Source of the DNA: Piliocolobus tephrosceles
Taxonomy: Eukaryota; Chordata; Mammalia; Primates; Cercopithecidae
Length of the DNA: 64,000 nt
NCBI RefSeq assembly: GCF_002776525.5
Contig: NC_045447.1
Coordinates: 25,146,909 to 25,210,908 of the forward strand
Direction: 5' to 3'
Both the position numbers and the translations under genes were made by a program. Shown piece by piece: positions 46,721 through 55,214 of this stretch (the stretch's first letter is position 1; each line of letters opens with the position of its first letter). The notes beneath the pieces were generated by a model, which saw nothing but the letters and a program-made list of their open reading frames with translations, made no database searches and was not told where the DNA came from.

Positions 46721-47864
46721 CGACTGTGCTCTGCTTGTTCTGCCCTTGGAAATGTCAAACTGGTGCTCCGCTCTTGTCGGGCCAGCTCATGCACGTGGCT
46801 GTTCTGAAGAGACCCCCCATTTACAGGGCTTCGTCTCCCTCCCACGGGCTACTTGCCCCTTTTAGAGGAGAGGCCACAGCAAAATCACAAAACCTACACA
46901 CAGACATGGCAGGAAAGTAGTGCTAAGTCAGAGTTCCAGATGTTTCTTCCCAAGGTGAAGTCCTGCCTTCACTGTATGGGGTAGGGCAAGCCCCGAGAAA
47001 AGTTAGGTAAACAGAGCATGGAGCCCCAACAGGTCATAGTCCTCCCCATCAGGAGGACAACAGTCAATCCCAAGATGCTTTCAAACTGATAGATGTATCA
47101 ATGATTTTATAACAGCTTTTGGAGAAGAAATAAGAGGGAGAAAAAGTTCACTAGAAGAACAAATCTACTGTAAGGCACACCCTCATTTCAGAAATATAGA
47201 AACGTGGGAATGTGAACATTGAGGAGAGATGTCTACCTTCACTTAGGATTCTATGCTCGCTGGCTGAAATTGGCCGTAAAGTGTTAAAAATGACAGCGTT
47301 TTATAAAACGTGCTGAAAAAAAACTTAGCAAAGAAACAGAAGGTTCTGTTTTCTCCCATAAGCATCTTTGACATCTGCAAACTAAAATTCAACCAAAGAC
47401 GGGGTCACATCACACATTTAGCTGCTTCGAGCTGAAGGGGCCCATGTGCCCAGATATTCTGCAAACAGGCCCCTGGTGTTCAGTTCCAGGACACCCGGCT
47501 AAGAAAAGCAGGCAGATACAGGGCACTGCTGTACCCCATTCACCATACCTGCAAAGCAGGCAGCTGGTGGCCCCCCCACCCACTTTAAAGAAATACTTTA
47601 TACAAAAGGAGTGAGGAGGGCAGGGATGAAAGTCATCAGACGAACTTTTTAAAAATCCCCCAAGACATATAAAGGGGCATTTCCCCATCTAAGGATCCCT
47701 GTTGGACCTATTATTCCAGGGGAGCCATGGCTTCAGAGCCAGCTACGAGAAAATGTGCCTCGGGCTCCGTAATAAAACACTGGCTTTGCCCAAATGGCCA
47801 AGCCCAAATTGGTCATCCACTCTTCACTACACCTAAAGCCCACTGATCTGAGCTATTTCCAAAA
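46721..47864. other. Non-repeat intronic sequence
   Basis: About 1.1 kb with no recognised repeat, RNA gene or exon. Confidence 0.45.
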
Positions 47865-47965
47865 ATCAAATGAAGTCATCAAATATTTATGGAGCTGCTG
47901 CTCTGCGCCAGACCCTAAAATGAATAACCGGTGATCTCTACCCTCACGGATGTTACAAGTTGGCT
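47865..47965 (+). mobile_element. L2 fragment
   Basis: CATCAAATATTTATGGAGCT, GCTGCTCTGCGCCAGACCCT, GATCTCTACCCTCACGGATG: the L2 'attgagcacctactatgtgccaggcactg' segment. Confidence 0.7.
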
Positions 47966-48589
47966 GGAGAAGTAGAAGTGCAAACAACCAACTCTGACCT
48001 GTGGGTCGATAGTGCCTGGGGGGGGTGCCATGGGGGCAGAGGGAGAGGAAGTCTACCTGGGGTAATTTGTTGGGGGGCTCTACAAAAGAAGCAGCGCAGC
48101 TTATCTTGCGGAAGGTCTGGTTTCTCATGGAGCAGATATGAATGAGGGAAAGGGCACCAGAGGCAGGGGCCCCAGCATGAGTAGAAACTCAAAGACACAC
48201 AGGTCCACCTGCAATTGAGAGGTATCCCTTTTAAAGCCTTGCCACAGGCTCAGAAACAAATCCAGAAACATTCCAAGGAGCTAGAGCAGCCCCAGAATGA
48301 AAGCATCCAGAATTATTTAACAAGAAAGTCTCATGGATGGCAGGCTGTTTTAAAGCAACAGCCAAGAGTGTACATTTTCACTTGTCACCTAACTTTGCCT
48401 GCTAAAGATAAGCCACCAGGCTTCCAGGACTATCCCAAGTGTTGTCAGTGGGACTTAATCTCCCCAAATGGAGAATCCCTGGCCACTGGGTTGAGTCAAC
48501 TCACATGTGTTGACCACCTTCTCAACATGCATTGACCACCTTCTCAGGTCCTCAGACTGGCTGAGAGTCTCCTCATGTGACCCCTTCAT
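47966..48589. other. Non-repeat intronic sequence
   Basis: No repeat or gene recognised. ACATGTGTTGACCACCTTCTC and CATTGACCACCTTCTC form a short near-tandem repeat at 48505-48547. Confidence 0.45.
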
Positions 48590-48770
48590 TTAATCCTAAA
48601 ACAACCCTGCAAGGCTGGGATCATTAACTCTCTTTTCCCAGATGTAGAAGCTATGGTTCCAAAACCAGAGTGACTTTCCTGAAGTCACCCAAAGCTAACC
48701 ACACCATGAGGTTGGATTTCAAACTCTGGTCTGGCTGACCTCAAACCCAGCTTTCCATTTTGCCAACTGG
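48590..48770 (-). mobile_element. MIR SINE
   Basis: CTTCATTTAATCCTAAAACA, ACCCTGCAAGGCTGGGATCA, CCAGATGTAGAAGCTATGGT, CTGAAGTCACCCAAAGCTAA, GGATTTCAAACTCTGGTCTG: antisense MIR. Confidence 0.8.
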
Positions 48771-49323
48771 GGTGGATTCGGAAAATTTCTATGCATCTGA
48801 CCTAAGGCCTGGCCTGGGGGGGATTTCCTGCTGATGCCATGTTTTCGGCTCAGAAATAGATTTCATTGCCAGGCCAACTTTTACCTCTGATCTCCTTCCT
48901 CTCCTCAGACCCCAGCCTTGGTTCTGGCCACCTGCTGCCTTTTTGCAACTTCATCCTTCTCTCTGGCAACACTTTATTTAAAATGCACTTCAAAAAACAA
49001 CTGCCTCCCAGACTCACACTTCTTGACTTCAACAGCTCACAGGGTATGACACATCATCCCAGAGTTACTAGCCATCATTTGTCATTTTTAACTACAGCAC
49101 AGTGGCCTAACCCTGGCAGAAGACTGCTTTGGGACAAATAAAAGGTAAATGTGGGCCACTCTAGCCAGGAGAGCTATATGGATGGAACTCATCGTCACTA
49201 TAGGCTGAAATGCCTCAGAGCATGTGAGATTCAGATACGAAGTCCCACCAACAAAACCAAGAGGTCTGAAAGGTGTTGCTACCCTTCTGGGGTCAGCCAG
49301 TGATGACGACAACTGGTCCAATC
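48771..49323. other. Non-repeat intronic sequence
   Basis: No repeat or gene recognised. Confidence 0.4.
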
Positions 49324-49649
49324 CTACGGTGTCCAATATGGTAGCCACCAGCCACATGTGGCTGCTGAACAGGGGAAATGTGGCTCGTCAGAATTGAGAT
49401 GTACTGTAGGAGTAAAATACATTAGATTTCAAAGACTCACTACCCCCTAAAAGAATGTAACTTGTCACATTAATAATTTTCATAGGGATGGCTTGATGAA
49501 AGGATAGTATTGGGGACATACTGAGTTAAATATGTTAAAATCAATGGCACCTGTTTCTTTTACTTCCTTTAATCCACTACGAGAAAATTAAAAATTATAT
49601 ATGTGGCTCACATTGGGGGCTTGAATTATATTTCTATTAGACAGCATGG
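49324..49649 (-). mobile_element. Non-autonomous hAT-type DNA transposon
   Basis: Antisense copy of the element at 43985-44293: GGTAGCCACCAGCCACATGT at its left and TATTTCTATTAGACAGCATG at its right. No clear 8-bp duplication remains. Confidence 0.8.
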
Positions 49650-50149
49650 ACCTGACACATTTAAAAGATGAGGAGACTAAGACAGAAATTCTGGGATTTT
49701 CAAGGAAGTGACCACACACAAAAATACACACCGTGTTTTTGTCTGATTAAATTAAATATAGCACAAACACAAACTCTCTAACTCCAGAAAAATTTCTCTG
49801 GCAATTTAAACTAAAAGTGGGGAACAAAAGACAAGGACTCTACACACTTTAGATCTCCTCTCCAGCAAGAAGGCCTTGCAAAGATACTGCCTTCAAACTT
49901 GCATCTGCCCTTCCATATGTCCTTCCAGACTCATCCAAGGCCAACAAGCTGGGGTATGTGCCTGGGCCACCCATGTGGCTGAGCTTTCTTCATAGGTGGC
50001 CCTTGAAGTGGGCTCAACCAGGGGCTCAAAATATGTGGCACAGGACACCTAACCCACAGGGTTCACCTAAAAGTTAATTGAGATAATAAATGCGAAAATA
50101 AAGTATAAGCAATAAAATGCAGTATACCTGCAGCACATCATGGCGGCTC
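49650..50149. other. Non-repeat intronic sequence
   Basis: No repeat or gene recognised. Confidence 0.4.
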
Positions 50150-50395
50150 AGCTAGTCCAGTACCTTTCAAACTCTCTTGACCGTGATCCACAGGAGGAAA
50201 TCTATCTCACATCACAAACATACATCCATAAATATAAACAAAAGTTTCATGAGAGGATACTCACCTGTACCCTGTGCTATGCCTCTGCTATTTTTGTTCC
50301 CCTATATTCTATTCTTGTTTTTAAAAAATTCTGTCTGTGATTCATTAAATTGATTTCACAACCCACTAATGGCCCATGATTCAAGGTCTCACCTG
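50150..50395 (+). mobile_element. Old interspersed DNA repeat, family not named
   Basis: CCTTTCAAACTCTCTTGACC, GTGATCCACAGGAGGAAATC, ACAAAAGTTTCATGAGAGGA, TTTCACAACCCACTAATGGC match a repeat I remember from other mammalian loci (hAT-like, with 'gacccacta' near its right end). Name and boundaries uncertain. Confidence 0.45.
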
Positions 50396-50579
50396 GGAAT
50401 GGTAATTAAGAGGTACACTCTCCACTCTTATTTACATTGCTGTTTGGCCACTGCACCCCACTCTCTAGAATATGGGAGTCAGGATATGGCCTCAGAATCC
50501 TCAACACAGTGATCCAGGCAGCCATAACCAATTCCTTGGAGTTACATTCAGAAATGAAACCTATTCATTATTATCCTTG

Positions 50580-50675
50580 ATCTGATCCCAAGTGTTCATT
50601 TTATAAATGCAAAAATTGAGGCTCTGAAGGAAAAAGTGATTTGTCCAAGGTCACACAGCAAGACTTTGTGGGGGG
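50580..50675 (-). mobile_element. MIR fragment
   Basis: TTCATTTTATAAATGCAAAA, ATTGAGGCTCTGAAGGAAAA, TTTGTCCAAGGTCACACAGC: antisense MIR core. Confidence 0.8.
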
Positions 50676-52299
50676 TAGGGCTCCCGAAAAAAGCCACTTC
50701 ATTTTACATCACCAGAAAGAAGGTACAACTGACCCAAAACATCACAAGAACAAGAAAAAAATTCAAAATTTCCTCATGACCATGAAAAGTCAGCTCATAT
50801 ACATCCAGTCAAATATGGCAAGGAAGTTCTTATCACCCACCAAGGAGAAGACGTAACGATTCTGAGGTCAGAGGAAGCAGCATGCCAAGAGCTGAGTCAA
50901 AAGTGAGAAAAATATTGTATCTGACACTGGAGGAGTTTTAAACCCAGTTTCTAAAGTGAAACAAGCCATTGGTTGTTTATTTTCTAGGACGAGGGAGAGG
51001 TCAGCCTTACACTGACCAGCCATCTTTGTTGCTTTCCTTCTGCAAAAGCAAGAACCCTTGTTCAAATTCACCTCTGCAGGGCTGGAAGAATAAGCAAACC
51101 TCTTTTCCTAGCTTGCTCCAAAGTCAAACTATAAAGCAGGCCCTTGAAATTTCAAACCTTATTAGAAAAAATTAAAAAAAAAAAAAAAAAAAAAAACCTC
51201 CTTAGGCAGAAAAGCAAAACATTAAGTAAAAAGAATCTCAACTGTGAAACTGAATATAAATGATCTTTTGCCAAAATAATTCAGCCCATCATCAAATTAC
51301 CACCCCTCAAGTCCAATTTATCAGATATTTTGCCCAACAATCTAAGAGAATGTGGTGAACAGACAGGAGCTAATAAAAATTAGCTCATATATCCATTTCT
51401 GGTCACAGGTCCACCTAAAATAGGAGGTGAGAGAGCCAAGGCCAAGGTCAGATCTCAATCCAGAGAGAAACACCAATAGAAACAAAAGAAAACTGGCCCC
51501 ACCCCCAATAGAACCATCATGCACCTCTACTTCCTTTACAACAAACATGACTAGAATAACCAATTTAAAAAAAAAAAAAAAATGTCTACAAAACCAGAAA
51601 TGATTTTCAACTTCTAGCCATAGACAACAGAACAAAATTTCAGCAGAAGGAATGAAGGAATCTGAATTGTGTCAGGAGATCCAGGCCACACAAAGGGACG
51701 TGCTGCAATATTTTTATTCCTTGCACCAGAAATAACCTGTTATCTGCAACTCTGACTTTTTCTCAGATGCCCCTACCCCGCTCCACCCCTTCCCAGCCCA
51801 TCTCTCCTTCATCACTGCTAAACTCAGGCCTTCTGCCTCATGAGGCCTCCAGAGTCCCTTGGAAATTATAAATTCCTTGACCGTCCTAGTCATCGGCCTA
51901 AATAATTCAACAGAAAAAAAAATTTTTTAATTATGCTGCTTAAAAAAAAAAAAAAAAAAAAGCTCATTCCAAATATGTCAGAATGTGACCAGTCAGCCCT
52001 GAAGGATTTCGTTACTAAAAAAATAAAATCTCCCAAATGCAATGGCGATGATGGGAACTGTCAAACCTCTGCCATTGTCAAATATATTTCACAGAGATAA
52101 TATATTTGACTTATTGCACTTAAACATCCAAATTTCCACAAAACCGGGTTGGGAATCTATGGACTGGGGCCACCAGTTTTTCCAAGACCAGCTAGTGGCT
52201 GGCAAAAGGGGCAAAGGGTTTGTTTCCTTTCTTGCCCCAGGTGACCCATCACCAATTTCCAAGCCAAGGTCCCTCCAAGATCCCACCCTGCAAGTCCTA
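50676..52299. other. Non-repeat intronic sequence with poly(A) runs
   Basis: No repeat element recognised. Poly(A) runs at about 51173-51196, 51567-51582 and 51942-51961 are not attached to an Alu or L1 body I can see. No exon found. Confidence 0.4.
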
Positions 52300-54119
52300 A
52301 CAATATGCTCTTTTTGGACAGAAACATTATAACTTTTGGGGGGTAGGCTCAAAATCCCCAGCAAGTTCAATCAGATACTAATTTATCACAAAATCCTTCA
52401 TCGTTGGGTGGCTACTTTATTTTCATCTGTCAAATTTCAATTCAGTCAATATTTATTTGCCTTCTTAAATTTTTTTTTCTTTTTTGTTTCACCTTAATTT
52501 GATTCATTTTAAGGCCAAAACCTCCTCATGAAATATTGTTTGCATATATGCTTTCATATTCCAAAGGCAAACCTTGGGTTTGGCTTTTGTTTGTATTTTG
52601 ATTATTTTTCCTTTATTTTGTTGCTGCTAAAATCAGCTGAGTTGGTGTTTTATCATATTTCTTCAGCAAAGTAAGTGTTCTACCAAGGAAGATGGATAAG
52701 AATTAGAATTTTCATCTCCTTTTTGCCCATCCTTCTTTTATCTTTTTCTTGTTAAGTCAGTAAAATTTGTGCATTTTTTTTTTTTTTTTGGTCACAAGCC
52801 CCCCAAAATGATCAAGGCTAATGGATTTTTTTCCCCCTTTGAAAGTAATCAGGTTTTTGAAAAATAACAAATATTGATAAACTACCAACCCCACATCACA
52901 GTCAAAGAGGCCTGAAACCAATCTAAATTTTTTTTAAGTAATAAATTTTTCAAATTGGAAGAGTGAACAAGACAGAAAAGGGAAAATTTTCTTCCTTACC
53001 AAGGATTCCTCAATCCTTGTCTTCATCAATTGATTCAGTTGCATGTCATAAAAAATGAGCTTCTGTGAATCCACTGTTAGTTTTTTCATAATAATGTTAA
53101 TTATGCATATCTTATTTTAATGGCGGTCTCTCCTACAAATCTGTGGGTTACTCAATTTGTATAATGTATGAATTTACATTTTTTCCATTGAATATTGCTC
53201 AAAAAAGGTCCCTGACATTTTCTGGATAAAACAACAACAAAAAAGAAATGCCTAGACCTTTCAGGAAACAAAATCAGAAAACAGTCTTAATTATTCCATC
53301 AAAACAAAACAAAAAAAATACCCACACACAAAACCCAACAAATAGAGAAAAAAAGAAAGAAAGGATTTCACTGTAACTTTTCCCGTTTCTGTTTTCTTTA
53401 GAATCTTAGGATTTAAATGCAGTAAAATGTAAATGCAAAATTAAAAAAAAAAAAAAAACTACAATTTTTGGGTGTGTCCAAAGCCAACATTTTAGGGTCT
53501 ATTTTCTCTTTTAAATCCTTCCTTCGTGGAAATAGAAAAACTTTAAATATTGCCAAATAGAGAAATTAGTCTTTTTTTGCCCGCTGAGCTAAACAAGTTC
53601 CAAATTACAATGAAGTACAATTTCTAATTGCTTCATAAAGCCAATTCTCTCAGTTTTCCCTAAACTCAACAATTTCCCTCCTTCCTTTATTCCAATTAGT
53701 TTTTTTTCTCAAACTAAAATGAGTTGGGTACCCAAACTGACTTTGCTTTTAGGAGATTTTTTGCTTTCTCCCCTCCAAGAACTGAATTCATTCAAATTCC
53801 AGCTTAATTTTCATTTACATATTATCTGGATTTGGCTTCAGAAATAAAAATTGTCTCCATGCTTCTGGAAAGATCAAAGTGAAAATTTTCACCCGAAAAA
53901 AGAAAAAAAAAGAATCTCTTACCCCTCCACTGCCTGGTAGTGCAAACTTTTGAAAAAATAAGAAATAAAAAATATTTCTTTTCAATTTTAATTTCTTTTT
54001 TTATTTACAAAATAGTATCCTCTAGGTGGCGTCGTTTTAATGGGAAAAAACTACCGTTTGAAGAAAAATTAGAAAAAAAAAATTGAGAAAGGAAAATATG
54101 GCCTAAAAAAAAAAAGATT
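52300..54119. other. AT-rich repeat-poor segment next to the promoter island
   Basis: About 1.8 kb with no Alu, L1, L2, MIR, LTR or DNA transposon that I can recognise, immediately inside intron 1. It is rich in T runs (T16 at 52774-52789) and A runs. Such repeat-poor, promoter-proximal intronic DNA is often conserved noncoding sequence; conservation cannot be assessed here. Confidence 0.45.
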
Positions 54120-54574
54120 GTTGCAAAAATGGGGGATCTGGGGGGAAAGACCTCCCGGGGGGTCATCGGGGACCCCGAGCGCAGAGAGGGTCAGGGGAAA
54201 ATTGCAAATTTGGGGGGGAGGGGGCAGAGCTGGAAGGGGTTGCATTTTTGCAAAATGTGAATTGTCCAAACTGAAATGGCTGCTCTGTTCTCTCGCCGCT
54301 TTGTTTTCTGGGCTCCGGTCCGAGCCCGGGGCCGGAGGGGGCGCTGGGTGGGGGCCCCAAAAGACCCCCTCGTCACCCCCACCCTCCTCGCACCCCGCAG
54401 CGCCCGGGGGGGTGCTCTCCGGACCCCGACTCTCCCGTTTGCGCCCACAAAAAGCTCGCAAACGTGCCCAGGCACTTTGCATCTTGCAAATCTTGCAATG
54501 AAGTGGCGCAGCGCCCCGGGCCCCGGCCCCCCGGGGTCCCCCGCGCGGTGCATGCCCCCGGCCCCTAGTCGTAC

Positions 54575-54607
54575 CTGCGGAGCCGCCGCGCCGCCCGGCT
54601 GGTTCAT
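54575..54607 (-). CDS. ZNF618: First coding exon (partial CDS) of ZNF618
   Basis: Read on the minus strand, an ATG at 54607-54605 opens 11 codons, MNQPGGAAAPQ. They end at CAG (54577-54575) followed by GTACGA, a good splice donor (G at +5), so the intron starts at 54574 in phase 0. From memory this matches the start of ZNF618, a nuclear C2H2 zinc-finger protein with an hAT-type dimerisation region, at human 9q32. The zinc fingers lie in downstream exons beyond position 1 and are not in this window. The Kozak context is weak: C at -3 and A at +4. The setting fits a housekeeping-type first exon: CpG-rich DNA, a CGG repeat in the leader, and a very long first intron. The identification rests on 11 residues plus context. 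Another gene with a similar short Ala/Gly/Pro start is possible but less likely. Confidence 0.65.
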
Positions 54608-54682
54608 GGGTCCGTGCGGGAGGAGGCGGCCCCGGCGCGTCCTGCTCCTCCCGGGCCGGGCTGCTGGTGCGCGCACAATGCC

Positions 54683-54720
<38 letters not shown>

Positions 54721-54755
54721 TCCCTCCTCCGCCCGCCCCGCTCAGGCCGGGGGGG
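54608..54755 (-). other. ZNF618: 5' leader of ZNF618 exon 1, open in frame upstream of the ATG
   Basis: This is the GC-rich leader of exon 1, truncated by the assembly gap. In the frame of the ATG it has no stop codon from 54607 back to the gap. It would encode a Gly/Ser-rich stretch, 13 consecutive glycines (54718-54680) and an Arg/Pro-rich stretch. An in-frame CTG at 54745-54743, with G at -3, lies 46 codons before the ATG. Whether any of this is translated cannot be told from sequence. GC-rich leaders often lack stops by chance. Confidence 0.55.
54681..54719 (-). repeat. CGG/GGC trinucleotide repeat in the exon 1 leader
   Basis: On the plus strand there are 13 units: four CCG, one CCA interruption (54693-54695) and eight CCG. 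On the transcribed strand this is (GGC)n with one GGT, in the reading frame of the ZNF618 ATG and so polyglycine-coding. Length is short/normal for such a repeat. The reference copy number in a draft next to a gap may be wrong. Confidence 0.95.
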
Positions 54756-55155
54756 NNNNNNNNNNNNNNNNNNNNNNNNNNNNNNNNNNNNNNNNNNNNN
54801 NNNNNNNNNNNNNNNNNNNNNNNNNNNNNNNNNNNNNNNNNNNNNNNNNNNNNNNNNNNNNNNNNNNNNNNNNNNNNNNNNNNNNNNNNNNNNNNNNNNN
54901 NNNNNNNNNNNNNNNNNNNNNNNNNNNNNNNNNNNNNNNNNNNNNNNNNNNNNNNNNNNNNNNNNNNNNNNNNNNNNNNNNNNNNNNNNNNNNNNNNNNN
55001 NNNNNNNNNNNNNNNNNNNNNNNNNNNNNNNNNNNNNNNNNNNNNNNNNNNNNNNNNNNNNNNNNNNNNNNNNNNNNNNNNNNNNNNNNNNNNNNNNNNN
55101 NNNNNNNNNNNNNNNNNNNNNNNNNNNNNNNNNNNNNNNNNNNNNNNNNNNNNNN
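54756..55155. other. Assembly gap (400 N)
   Basis: Exactly 400 unknown bases lie inside the CpG island. The gap begins after a run of seven G on the plus strand and a CGG-repeat leader, typical of GC-rich promoter sequence lost in draft assemblies. It probably hides the transcription start, the 5' end of exon 1 and the core promoter. Long reading frames spanning it are artefacts of N translation. A round 400 may be an estimated or arbitrary gap size. Confidence 0.99.
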
Positions 55156-55214
55156 CCAGCCCCTCGGAAATGTCATTTTCACGCTGTAAAAAAGTTCGGG
55201 GAGCCGGCGGAACG
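55156..55214. promoter_or_regulatory. GC-moderate flank of the CpG island, upstream side of the gap
   Basis: Short sequence with several CpGs (CACGCTG, GTTCGGGG, AGCCGGCGGAACGC) between the N gap and the tandem array. Probably the upstream edge of the ZNF618 promoter. No TATA box. Confidence 0.4.

Larger units (their letters stand above)
1..54574 (-). other. ZNF618: ZNF618 intron 1 (5' part, continues beyond position 1)
   Basis: If the donor at 54574 is used, everything from 54574 down to 1 is intronic. No second exon is seen: no zinc-finger C-x2-C...H-x3-H pattern occurs in any open frame on the minus strand, and nothing resembles a spliced ZNF618 continuation. The interval is filled by old L1, L2, MIR, Alu, MLT1 and DNA-transposon copies plus non-repeat DNA, as expected for a long mammalian first intron. 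The extent is inferred from one donor. Confidence 0.6.
54120..54755 (-). promoter_or_regulatory. ZNF618: CpG island at the ZNF618 promoter / first exon
   Basis: From about 54120 the sequence changes abruptly from AT-rich to strongly GC-rich with dense CpG (for example 54290-54430 and 54500-54720). It stays so up to the N run at 54756. The first 60 bases after the gap (55156-55215) are still moderately GC-rich with several CpGs, so the island probably spans the gap. No TATA box is visible on the readable part. The transcription start is most likely inside or next to the gap. CpG-island, TATA-less initiation is inferred. Confidence 0.75.

Noticed and set aside
1..54574. A second ZNF618 exon within the window
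   Set aside because: No minus-strand frame shows zinc-finger spacing or a plausible continuation flanked by AG and GT sites.
54276..54760. Plus-strand frame with a polyproline run (CCG repeat)
   Set aside because: This is the opposite strand of the CGG leader. No Kozak context, splice site or homology supports a plus-strand gene. A divergent transcript at the CpG island is possible but unsupported.
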